Shown: in pieces, positions 8,253 through 15,839 of the stretch
How positions within the stretch are numbered: position 1 is the stretch's first letter
How the letters are laid out: the number at the start of each line of letters is the position of its first letter
NCBI GenBank assembly: GCA_017618625.1
Contig: JAFZTV010000041.1
Coordinates: 1-24,933 of the forward strand
DNA: 24,933 nt
Reading direction: 5' to 3'
Source of the DNA: Bacteroidales bacterium
GTDB lineage: Bacteria; Bacteroidota; Bacteroidia; Bacteroidales; P3
Made by a program: the position numbers and the translations under genes
Notes under the pieces: model-generated
The model's input: only the letters and a program-made list of their open reading frames with translations
What the model was told of the DNA's origin: nothing
The model's database searches: none

Positions 8253-8912
8253 ATGAAACGAGTCACATCAATACTATTAATATCTTTTATTTGTTCAACG
8301 GCTGTAGCGCAGAGCGTAAAAACAGATACAGCCTGCTCTTATATTCTGACGCCATGGCATCAGGGTTATGGCAGCGAGGATCACATGGTTTTCGGTCATT
8401 ATTATGGGGCACGAGACCCATGGTGCTTTTACATAATTGATGAATTTTCATTCATAAGAGCACTGGACTACGATACATTAGACTTAAAGAGCCTTCCCAT
8501 ATTGGTCGATCACAGTCGTATGGTAACCACCGACACACTGTCGGCTAAAGAATACAGGGCATTTTCGCCTTTAAGTGTTTTCCATTATCTTGACAATGCT
8601 TATTTTTATAAAATTGGCTCGCAGATATTTTCGGTACATAAAATCAAATATGCATACATGAAAAATATCGATATAACAGTCGATACGGATGTGATATTAT
8701 GGGAAGACAATTACACGAAAGAAATAGACACCATAATGAGTGTGCCGATAGAGCGATTAAGAGCAAACAAGGATGTACGGCTATTCTATTTCCTTATGGA
8801 CATAAAGGAGATACCAAAGGCGATAGGAGAACGACGGTGGAAGAGCAGATATGAATTGATTAGGTCCGATCCGAGACACAGCCAACCGAACCATCTGAAT
8901 CAAACGTTATAA
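8253..8912 (+). CDS. Exported protein of unknown function
   Basis: 219 residues. MKRVTSILLISFICSTAVAQ is a signal peptide (cleavage after VAQ). The start is set by this signal and by the promoter box just upstream. The mature protein begins SVKTDTACSYIL and contains WHQGYGSEDHMVFGHYYGARDPWCFYI pieces rich in His and aromatics, and a C-terminal basic stretch (GERRWKSRYELIRSDPRH). No family is recognised; it has its own promoter, unlike the two genes before it. Confidence 0.72.
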   Translation: MKRVTSILLISFICSTAVAQSVKTDTACSYILTPWHQGYGSEDHMVFGHYYGARDPWCFYIIDEFSFIRALDYDTLDLKSLPILVDHSRMVTTDTLSAKEYRAFSPLSVFHYLDNAYFYKIGSQIFSVHKIKYAYMKNIDITVDTDVILWEDNYTKEIDTIMSVPIERLRANKDVRLFYFLMDIKEIPKAIGERRWKSRYELIRSDPRHSQPNHLNQTL

Positions 8913-9175
8913 TACTTTATGTTTATAAATGCCTCTGTATGTTGATTATACGTTTTAGTAAACACAAACAGACAATTTGAACCGCTATGGTCTTCATGAA
9001 TAACAGGCTTTTGCAAAAATAATCGTTGTTTGTTGCGTGGGATGGCGCTTTCCATCGATTGCAGCCTTTTGATTAAAAATTCCCTGTTATAAAGAATGGT
9101 TCGGGTAGCAAATCTATCTAAATGAAACCACATAAAGACGAGAGATAAGTTGTAAAAACATAAAATAAGCGAGAT

Positions 9176-9760
9176 ATGATGAAAGGGAAGGTTATATTGT
9201 TTCGAATATTGGTAATCGGGTTTGTGCTTGGGAGCTTGTGGGGATGCTCGGTGAACAGGTCAACATGTTCGATGCTGGCGAAATCACATAAACAATGCCT
9301 TGAGCAAGAGAAGGAATGCTTATACAACACATTCGAAGCATACCGGAAAGCCAAAAACAAAAACAATATAGGTGAAACCATAGATTCTGTCGTGATGTCA
9401 TTTTCGAATCGGAATGGCAAGGACACCATATACATGGTTGAAGACTGCAACCCACCGTTATACTCCTACAACGCGGTGATTTGGAACAGCGGTAAGGCGG
9501 TAACCCTCTTTGGGTCAGGAGTGATTTCGGACAAAATTGCGGACGAGGACAAGAAATTGATTGGAATCGTTGAAAAATGGGATAGGTTAAGGATACTACA
9601 AAAGAGCCATGAACAGCCATTATCACACAGCGGAGAATGGGAAGAAACGAGGATTGCGAGTCGGATTATAATGGAAGGAGGGAAATGTGTGCATGTTGAA
9701 TCGATTCTTTTTACGGCAATTGACGTGAATGCAAATAACGTACCAGTGGTGATTGAATAA
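9176..9760 (+). CDS. Lipoprotein of unknown function
   Basis: 194 residues. MMKGKVILFRILVIGFVLGS leads to a lipobox LWGC (Cys24), so it should be lipid-anchored. ATG 9179 is an equally good start. After the anchor comes a helical, charged region (KQCLEQEKECLYNTFEAYRK) and then a strand-rich part with a repeated motif of the type DSVVMSFSNRNGKDTIYMVED. No family is recognised. The 263 bases upstream hold no clear promoter or other feature. Last member of the accessory exported-protein block. Confidence 0.72.
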   Translation: MMKGKVILFRILVIGFVLGSLWGCSVNRSTCSMLAKSHKQCLEQEKECLYNTFEAYRKAKNKNNIGETIDSVVMSFSNRNGKDTIYMVEDCNPPLYSYNAVIWNSGKAVTLFGSGVISDKIADEDKKLIGIVEKWDRLRILQKSHEQPLSHSGEWEETRIASRIIMEGGKCVHVESILFTAIDVNANNVPVVIE

Positions 9761-9965
9761 AATGCAAAACTCCATGGTTTTTATTACAATCTTATTGATT
9801 TTTATCGCAATCTGGATGCGCTTTTGAAAGAGGCCCAATCACTAATCCAAAATATGGCATAGATTTGCCGGAATACAGGTCGCGGTTATAGAAAAAAAGG
9901 CAAGCGAGACGTCTGTATCGGGAGTTTTGACGGAAGCCTTTGGGGCAGGCTGCGAGGTCGGAGGT

Positions 9966-10955
9966 TCAGGGGTTGAAGTTGCGGGCTTCGGCGAAGAGGT
10001 CTAGGGGGATGTGGCAGTAGCCGTCGGGATTTTTTGTGAGGTAGTCTTGGTGGTATTCTTCGGCTAGATAGAAGGCGGTGAGTGGGGTGACTTCGACGAC
10101 GAGTGGGTCGGAGTAGTTATTGGCGAGTTTTTTTAAGGAATGTCGAATGACTGGGAGGTCGTCGGGGTCGGTGAAGTAGATGCCCGTGCGGTAGCGGGTG
10201 CCGACGTCGTGAGCCTGGCGGTTGAGGGAGGTGGGGTCGATGGTCTTAAAAAACATTTCGAGGAGTCGCGGCAGCGATATTAGCGAGGAGTCGTAGCGGA
10301 CGTGGACGGTCTCGGCGAAGCCTGTGGTGTCGGTATAGACCTGCTCGTAGGTAGGGTTGGGGATGTTGCCGTTGGCATAGCCAGCTTCGGCGTGGAGAAC
10401 GCCTCGGAGGAGAGAGAGGTAATGCTGGGTGCCCCAGAAGCAGCCGCCAGCCAGGTAGATGTCGCGGACGGGGGAATGGAGAGCGGAGTAGGCGTCGGAG
10501 AGGATTGTGGTGAGCTGTTCGAGATAGAGCCGGTCGGTGTCGTCGAAGGTGTTGAGACGGTCGCTGTCGATGTCGAGGACGGCGCACACTTTGCCTTGAG
10601 TCACAATAGGGACGACTATCTCACTGCGTGATTGGGAGCTGCAGGCGATGTGGCCGGGGAACTGCTCTACATCGGGAACGACGATGGTGCGGGCTTCCTT
10701 CCAGGCGGTGCCGCAGACGCCTTTGCCGTAGGGTATGTTGGTGCAGGCGACGGGGCCTTGGAAGGCAGAGAGGATGAGTTCGTCGCCAGCAACACGGTAG
10801 AAGCCCGTCCACCAGAAACCGAAAGAGTGGTGGAGGAGAGAGGCGGTGTTGGCGAGGAGAGAGGTGAGGTCAACGGGGTCGGCGGCGAACTGGGTGACCT
10901 GCTGGAGCAGCAGTTGGTATTGTTGAGATTTCGCAGGGGCGGTATTTGTATCCAT
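9966..10955 (-). CDS. msrA: Bifunctional methionine sulfoxide reductase: GAF (free Met-R-sulfoxide) fused to MsrA
   Basis: 329 residues. Residues ~1-160 form a GAF domain of the free methionine-(R)-sulfoxide reductase type with the three expected cysteines: AC71TNIPYGKGVC81GTA and GHIAC105. Residues ~165-329 are MsrA: AGGC172FWG with the catalytic Cys, GYANGNIPNPTYEQV, DTTGFAETV, LNRQAHDVGTRYRTGIYF and EEYHQDYL. The two normally separate enzymes reduce free Met-R-O and Met-S-O (free or in protein) respectively, so the fusion should repair both stereoisomers of free methionine sulfoxide in the cytoplasm. The junction (ALHSPVRDIYLAGG) is short and clean. The gene is monocistronic with its own -7 box. 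Activity is inferred from conserved residues only. Confidence 0.92.
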   Translation of the reverse strand: MDTNTAPAKSQQYQLLLQQVTQFAADPVDLTSLLANTASLLHHSFGFWWTGFYRVAGDELILSAFQGPVACTNIPYGKGVCGTAWKEARTIVVPDVEQFPGHIACSSQSRSEIVVPIVTQGKVCAVLDIDSDRLNTFDDTDRLYLEQLTTILSDAYSALHSPVRDIYLAGGCFWGTQHYLSLLRGVLHAEAGYANGNIPNPTYEQVYTDTTGFAETVHVRYDSSLISLPRLLEMFFKTIDPTSLNRQAHDVGTRYRTGIYFTDPDDLPVIRHSLKKLANNYSDPLVVEVTPLTAFYLAEEYHQDYLTKNPDGYCHIPLDLFAEARNFNP

Positions 10956-10984
10956 AAGTTTTTAGATGAAGATTTTTATGGGTG

Positions 10985-10992
10985 CAAAGGTA
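10985..10992 (-). promoter_or_regulatory. -7 box of the GAF-MsrA gene
   Basis: TACCTTTG on the minus strand, an exact TAnnTTTG match 30 bases upstream of the start; no clear -33 element. Confidence 0.55.
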
Positions 10993-11036
10993 CATTTTAT
11001 TTCGTTTTTGGATTTTTTTATTTTGCGGGACATTTA

Positions 11037-11044
11037 TATCTTTG
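11037..11044 (+). promoter_or_regulatory. -7 box (TATCTTTG) divergent from msrA
   Basis: Exact TAnnTTTG match 20 bases before ATG 11064 of a 34-codon frame. It is the only strict promoter match between msrA and the efflux operon. Confidence 0.5.
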
Positions 11045-11063
11045 TAGAGTCGAACTGAATATT

Positions 11064-11168
11064 ATGGCATCTTACAAAGAGATACATATCAGCGATTTAG
11101 GCTGTGTCGGCGAGATACAGCAATTGTTTGAGGCTCAATTTATAGACTTGCAAGCATCTGTAAATTAG
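11064..11168 (+). CDS. Possible 34-residue small protein or gene remnant
   Basis: ATG 11064 opens a 34-codon frame (MASYKEIHISDLGCVGEIQ..., ending LQASVN, TAG) directly behind a strict promoter box. The peptide has an ordinary amphipathic composition rather than the skewed content of random frames. It could be a small cytoplasmic protein or the surviving N-terminus of a decayed gene; tandem repeats start 18 bases after the stop. No family is recognised. Confidence 0.4.
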   Translation: MASYKEIHISDLGCVGEIQQLFEAQFIDLQASVN

Positions 11169-11185
11169 CGCTAAACAGTATTCAT

Positions 11186-11261
11186 CTCCGTATCAACTCC
11201 GTATTAAGTACGTATCATCTGTAGGGTAACTCCCAGGTAACTCCCAGGTAACTCCCAGGTA
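11186..11261 (+). repeat. Two adjacent 11-bp tandem arrays
   Basis: First array: CTCCGTATCAA, CTCCGTATTAA, GTACGTATCAT (11186-11218). Six bases later: GGTAACTCCCA three times exactly (11225-11257) plus a partial GGTA. Different unit sequences, identical period. Confidence 0.85.
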
Positions 11262-11282
11262 TGTCTATGTTTGGGAGTAGGA

Positions 11283-11302
11283 GGGTTGCGGGTGGGTGCG
11301 GG
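11283..11302 (+). other. Potential G-quadruplex upstream of the efflux operon
   Basis: Four GGG runs with loops TTGC, T and TGC fit the standard G3+N1-7 pattern on the coding strand, 116 bases before the adaptor gene. More G-runs follow to 11331. Confidence 0.5.
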
Positions 11303-11417
11303 TGGAGGTTTTTAGGGTGGTGCGGGAGGGGTGAGAGGTTAAAAGATACGGGTGATGGTAACAAAAGTTGGGGTTGTTGCGTTTAATGTATATTAATATA
11401 TAAAACGGACTTAAACA

Positions 11418-12485
11418 ATGAAAAAATACTGGTGGGTAATGGTCATGGTGCCGCTGGCGGTGGGGTGCGGACGGCTGCAGTCTTCAGAAGAGGCTGGGGA
11501 GAGAGTAGTGAACGTGGGAGTTGTGAGGATAGGCGAGACGCACGCTAGCGGGGCGATGGCGGAGTATGTGGGTAACGTGGAAGGAGCTGCGACGGTGGAT
11601 GTGAGCTTCGGGACGGTGGGCCGCGTGGCGACTCTTAGGGTGAAAGAGGGCGACAAGGTGACGAAAGGGCAGCTGCTGGCGACGATAGACAACGCGGCAG
11701 CTGCGAGCTCGTATGAGGCGGCGAAGGCGACGCTGGAGAGGGCAGAGGACGGATACAGGAGGGCGAAGATGGTGTATGACAAGGGGAGCCTGCCGGAGGT
11801 GAAATGGATAGAGGTGCAGACGCAGCTGAACCAGGCGCGGTCGCTGTGCGACGTAGCGCAGAAGAACGTGACGGACTGTATGCTGCGGGCGCCGATGAGT
11901 GCGACGGTGGGGAAGAGATATGTGGAGCCGGGAGCGACGGTGTCGCCGATGCAGCCGGTGGTGAGACTGATAGACATGACGCAGATGTGTGTGAGGATGA
12001 GTGTGCCAGAGGCAGACATAGCATACATAGCGAAGGGGGACACGGTGGATGTGACTGTGAACGCGGCGGACAGCCTGCAGCTGAAGGGAGTGGTGGACGA
12101 GAAGGACATCTCGGCAGACGCGGTGAGCCACTCATATCTGGTGAGGGTGCGGCTGGTGGCGTCGAAGGAGGAGATGAAACGGGTGCTGCCAGGCATGGTG
12201 TGCAGGGTGAGGATGAGCGGCTCGGCAAGCCACCAAGAGGAGGCGACGGGCGGCACGAGGCTTATGGTGCCTAACCGCGCGGTGCAGATAGGAAACGACG
12301 GACAGAGGTATGTGTGGAAGGTGGTGGATAGCAACCGAGTGGAGCGGTGCGCGGTGACGATAGGCGACCTGACGGCGAACGGGGTGCTGGTGACAAAGGG
12401 GCTCGAGAAGGGCGACATAGTAGTGACGGATGGGACACAGAAGATTGCGTCGGGGAGCGTGGTCAATTTTAATTTTGAATTTTGA
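11418..12485 (+). CDS. RND efflux adaptor (HlyD/AcrA-type membrane fusion lipoprotein)
   Basis: 355 residues. The N-terminus MKKYWWVMVMVPLAVGC gives a lipobox with Cys17, so the protein is anchored in the inner membrane facing the periplasm. The split lipoyl domain is visible (GTVGRVATLRVKEGDKVTKG before and DCMLRAPMSATVG after the helical hairpin), followed by beta-barrel and membrane-proximal domains. It links the inner-membrane pump encoded next to the TolC-like channel. The last residues, SVVNFNFEF and the TGA, are encoded by 7-base repeats, so the natural C-terminus may have been replaced. No strict TAnnTTTG promoter is seen in the 249 bases upstream, which hold tandem repeats, a G-rich stretch and an AT-rich palindromic segment near 11387. 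Confidence 0.9.
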   Translation: MKKYWWVMVMVPLAVGCGRLQSSEEAGERVVNVGVVRIGETHASGAMAEYVGNVEGAATVDVSFGTVGRVATLRVKEGDKVTKGQLLATIDNAAAASSYEAAKATLERAEDGYRRAKMVYDKGSLPEVKWIEVQTQLNQARSLCDVAQKNVTDCMLRAPMSATVGKRYVEPGATVSPMQPVVRLIDMTQMCVRMSVPEADIAYIAKGDTVDVTVNAADSLQLKGVVDEKDISADAVSHSYLVRVRLVASKEEMKRVLPGMVCRVRMSGSASHQEEATGGTRLMVPNRAVQIGNDGQRYVWKVVDSNRVERCAVTIGDLTANGVLVTKGLEKGDIVVTDGTQKIASGSVVNFNFEF

Positions 12486-12550
12486 ATTTTGAAGTATTGA
12501 GTTTTGAGCTGTAAGTTTTAAGTTTTGAGTTTCAAGTTTTGAGTTTTGAA
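12469..12550 (+). repeat. Heptanucleotide array at the adaptor/pump junction (family A)
   Basis: About twelve 7-base units of the AATTTTG / AGTTTTG type, for example AATTTTG three times from 12471, then AGTTTTG, AGCTGTA, AGTTTTA, AGTTTTG, AGTTTCA, AGTTTTG, AGTTTTG. It fills the whole 60-base gap, provides the TGA of the adaptor (12483-12485) and contains the TTG start of the pump (12546-12548). Confidence 0.85.
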
Positions 12551-15500
12551 AAAGCGTAACGGATTTCTGGAGCTTGTGGTTGACAATCCTAAGATTGTCC
12601 TGCTGATTGTGGCCATAATGGTGGCATTCGGCATATACGGCCTTGACCGTATGAACAAGCAGGAGTTTCCGGAGTTCACGATAAGGCAGGGATTGGTGGC
12701 GGCGGTGTATCCGGGCGCGTCGTCGGAGGAGGTGGAGGAGCAGCTGACGATACCGCTGGAGGAATACCTATACACGTTTGTGGAGGTAGATAAGGAGAAG
12801 ACGTACAGCTACTCGAAGGAGGGGGTGGTGTATGTGTATGTGGAGCTGATCAACAGCGTGAAGAACCAGACGGAGGTGTGGAGCAAGATAAGGCACGGGT
12901 TGAAAGACTTCAAGGCGCAGCTGCCCACTGGAGTGCTGGCGCTGGTGGTGGTGGACGACTTCGGGAACACGTCGTCGCTGCTGGTGACGATGGACTCGGA
13001 GGAGAAGACCTACAGAGAGATGGAAGGCTACATGAGCCTGCTGAAACAGAGGCTACGGAGCGTGGAGGCGGTGGGCAACCTAAAGTCGCTGGGCGGCCAG
13101 AAAGAGGAGATATCGGTGTATGTAGATAAGGACAAGCTGGCGTCGTACGGCATCAGCCACCAGATGCTCACGGCGGTGCTGTTTGCACAGGGACTGGAGT
13201 CGATAGGCGGCACGATATCGAACGACGACGGATACCTGCCGATACACGTGGTGAGCCCCTACAAGTCGGAATACGAGCTAGGCGAGCAGGTGATATACAC
13301 GTCGCCGTCGGGACGCACGATAAGGCTGAAAGACATAGCGCGGATAGAGAGGCGGTACCCAGAGCCGACGAGCTATGTGACGAAAGACGGGAACAGGGCG
13401 CTGGTGCTGTCGATAGAGATGCGGCCGGGGAACAACATAGTGAAGTTCGGCGAGGAGGTGGACAAGATACTGAAAGACTTCCAGCGGACGCTGCCGGACG
13501 GGGTGAGGCTGTACCGCATCACGGACCTGCCGCAGGTAGTCGATAACTCGATATGGTCGTTTTTCAAAGACCTGCTGACGGCAATGCTGGTGGTGATAGC
13601 GGTGATGCTGCTGCTCTTCCCGTTGCAGTCGGCGCTGATACCGGCGATAGAGATACCGCTGACGACGGCGGTGACATTCTCGGTGATGTACATCATAGGG
13701 TTCGAGATGAACATAGTGACGCTGGCGTCGCTGATAGTGACGCTGGGCATGATGGTGGACGACTCGATAGTGATGGTGGACGGCTATATGGACAACATAA
13801 GCCGACGGCAGACGCCGAGAGACGCGGCCATAAACAGCGCGAAGACATTCTTCCCGTCGCTGGTGGTGGCCACGCTTTCGATATGCGCGATATTCTTCCC
13901 ATACCTGTTCACGATGCACGGGCCACTGGGCGACTTTGTGAAGTTCTTCCCGACGACGATAACGATATCGCTGACCATCTCGCTGGCGCTGGCGATGCTG
14001 CTGACGCCGTGGCTTGAGACGAAGATGCTGAAGGTGGACAAGGGGACGCACAGGGTGAAGCAGCGCAAGTGGTTCTTCGCACGGTGGCAGAGGCATTTCT
14101 TCGCGATGTTGCAGAACGGATACGAGCGGCTGCTGAACTGGTGTTTCGCACATCCGAGGACGACGATACTGGCGGGAATACTCAACATAGCCATAGCCGT
14201 GGTGGTGTTTTTGAACATGCCGCTGCAGCTGATGCCCAAGGCCGAGAGGGACAGCTTTGCGGTGGAGATATACCTGCCCGACGGAAGCACGCTGGAGCAG
14301 ACGGCGGCGGTGGCGGAACGTTTTGAGGAGGTGCTGGGCAACGACGAGGACATAGAGACGGTGTCAACATTCGTCGGCACGTCGTCGCCCCGCTTCATGG
14401 CCGCGTACACGCCGCAGATGCCGGCCAAGAACTACGCGCAGATGATAGTGAAGACCAAGGGCAACGATGTGACCGAGAGGGTGGTGAAACGCTACAAGGA
14501 CAGCTTCATAGACACGCTGCCCAACGCGACGATAAGAGTTAAGCAACTGGACTATCAGGCGGTCAGCAACCCGATAGAGATAAGGCTGCGGAGCGAAGAC
14601 AAGGCGGCCCTGATGCGCTATGCAGACACGCTGAAGCGGCACATGGAACAGCATAGCGACGACCTGGTGTGGGTGCACAGCGACTTTGGCGACTACTCGC
14701 CGACGGTGAGGATAGACCTGAAGCCCGACGAGGCGTCGCGGCTGGGGGTGACCAAGTCGGTGCTGTCGGCGAACCTGGCGACGCTGTACGGCGGATTACC
14801 GATGACGACGGTGTGGGAAGGCGACTACGGAGTGGCTGTGAAGCTGTACTCGTCGGAGCAAGGCGACGCGCCCGACATCACGTCGGCGCTGGTGCCCACG
14901 TCGATACCCGGAGTGTGGGTGCCGCTGAGGCAGGTGGCCACGGTGACGCCCGACTGGCAGCCATCGCAGATACCGCACAGGAACGGGGTGCCGTGCGTGA
15001 CGGTGGGAGCCGACCTGCGATTCGGCAAGAGCCAGCCCAAGACCATGGACAAGCTGAAACCGTGGCTGGAAAACGACTTCAAACGGATGCTGCCCGAGGA
15101 CGTAGAGATGATATACGGCGGACTTGACTCGGTGAACAGTGGCACGATGGGCGACATCATAGTGGGGCTCATAGCCTCGGTGATGATAGTGTTCTTCTTC
15201 CTGCTGTTCAACTTCAAGAAGATACGCCTCACGCTGCTGTCGCTCTTCGGCACGCTGTTCTGCCTGCTGGGCGCGTTTGTGGGGCTGGCGATGTTCCACT
15301 GCGACATAAGCCTGACCGCCATAATAGGCATAGTGAGCCTGATAGGCATCAACGTGCGCAACAACATAGTGATGTTCGACTATGCCGAGGAGCTGAGACG
15401 CTCGGGGGTGGATGTGCGCCAGGCGGCCTTCGACGCAGGATGCAGGAGGATGCGTCCCATATTCCTCACCAGCGCGACAACGGCGGTGGGCGTAATACCG

Positions 15501-15671
15501 ATGATTATACACCGCAGCGCGCTTTGGATGCCGATGGGGATAGTGATATGCTTCGGCATAATGTTCGCCATAATCTTCATCGTGGCGGTGATGCCCGTGG
15601 CGTACTGGAAACTCTTCGACTTCAAGAAACCCCAGAATATGAATTTAACCTTACATTACAGAAAAAAATAA
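12546..15671 (+). CDS. RND-family multidrug efflux pump (AcrB/MexB-like inner-membrane transporter)
   Basis: 1041 residues, normal length for the HAE1-type RND family. One transmembrane helix near the N-terminus (PKIVLLIVAIMVAFGIYGLD), a large periplasmic part, and the helix 4 proton-relay pair in GMMVDDSIVMVDGY (Asp405, Asp406, matching AcrB Asp407/408). A second half repeats the layout (SLIGINVRNNIVMFDYAEEL). It exports drugs, bile-type compounds or lipids by proton antiport together with the adaptor and channel flanking it. An in-frame TGA at 12540 and the lack of an upstream ATG leave TTG 12546, inside the repeat array, as the only start that preserves helix 1. The TAA stop coincides with the first bases of a MITE-like repeat. 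Ile is mostly ATA. Substrate unknown. Confidence 0.93.
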   Translation: MKKRNGFLELVVDNPKIVLLIVAIMVAFGIYGLDRMNKQEFPEFTIRQGLVAAVYPGASSEEVEEQLTIPLEEYLYTFVEVDKEKTYSYSKEGVVYVYVELINSVKNQTEVWSKIRHGLKDFKAQLPTGVLALVVVDDFGNTSSLLVTMDSEEKTYREMEGYMSLLKQRLRSVEAVGNLKSLGGQKEEISVYVDKDKLASYGISHQMLTAVLFAQGLESIGGTISNDDGYLPIHVVSPYKSEYELGEQVIYTSPSGRTIRLKDIARIERRYPEPTSYVTKDGNRALVLSIEMRPGNNIVKFGEEVDKILKDFQRTLPDGVRLYRITDLPQVVDNSIWSFFKDLLTAMLVVIAVMLLLFPLQSALIPAIEIPLTTAVTFSVMYIIGFEMNIVTLASLIVTLGMMVDDSIVMVDGYMDNISRRQTPRDAAINSAKTFFPSLVVATLSICAIFFPYLFTMHGPLGDFVKFFPTTITISLTISLALAMLLTPWLETKMLKVDKGTHRVKQRKWFFARWQRHFFAMLQNGYERLLNWCFAHPRTTILAGILNIAIAVVVFLNMPLQLMPKAERDSFAVEIYLPDGSTLEQTAAVAERFEEVLGNDEDIETVSTFVGTSSPRFMAAYTPQMPAKNYAQMIVKTKGNDVTERVVKRYKDSFIDTLPNATIRVKQLDYQAVSNPIEIRLRSEDKAALMRYADTLKRHMEQHSDDLVWVHSDFGDYSPTVRIDLKPDEASRLGVTKSVLSANLATLYGGLPMTTVWEGDYGVAVKLYSSEQGDAPDITSALVPTSIPGVWVPLRQVATVTPDWQPSQIPHRNGVPCVTVGADLRFGKSQPKTMDKLKPWLENDFKRMLPEDVEMIYGGLDSVNSGTMGDIIVGLIASVMIVFFFLLFNFKKIRLTLLSLFGTLFCLLGAFVGLAMFHCDISLTAIIGIVSLIGINVRNNIVMFDYAEELRRSGVDVRQAAFDAGCRRMRPIFLTSATTAVGVIPMIIHRSALWMPMGIVICFGIMFAIIFIVAVMPVAYWKLFDFKKPQNMNLTLHYRKK

Positions 15672-15838
15672 GAAACTGTTTAAATTTAATTCAATGTTTT
15701 TCTTAAAGTACCTGAACGGCATATTTTCCGTCTTCTCTCAGTTACAATGGTCACCCATTGCGCCTTCGATAAGGCGAAAAATCTGCTCGTCCATGTCCAT
15801 AATAAAATTCATCAATCAAATCTAAACAGTTTCCAAGA
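15669..15838 (+). repeat. MITE-like intergenic repeat, copy 2
   Basis: 170-base copy of the element at 3496-3706, lying between pump and channel genes. It begins at the pump's TAA and ends two bases before the channel's ATG. Terminal inverted repeats: AAACTGTTTAAATTT left, AAATCTAAACAGTTT right. The shared inner hairpin is CGCCTT-CGAT-AAGGCG (15761-15776), where the outer pair is C-G instead of T-A in copy 1. Confidence 0.85.
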
Positions 15839-15839
15839 G

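Noticed and set aside
5455..9760. Defence island or toxin-antitoxin system
   Set aside because: All six products carry export signals and none shows nuclease, helicase, toxin or regulator motifs, so a defence role is not supported.
13278..15512. Long minus-strand frames opposite the RND pump
   Set aside because: His/Arg-rich shadow frames of a GC-rich gene; the plus strand has a full-length RND protein with conserved motifs.
15747..15839. N-terminal extension of the TolC-like protein
   Set aside because: It lies inside the MITE-like repeat and would bury the signal peptide.
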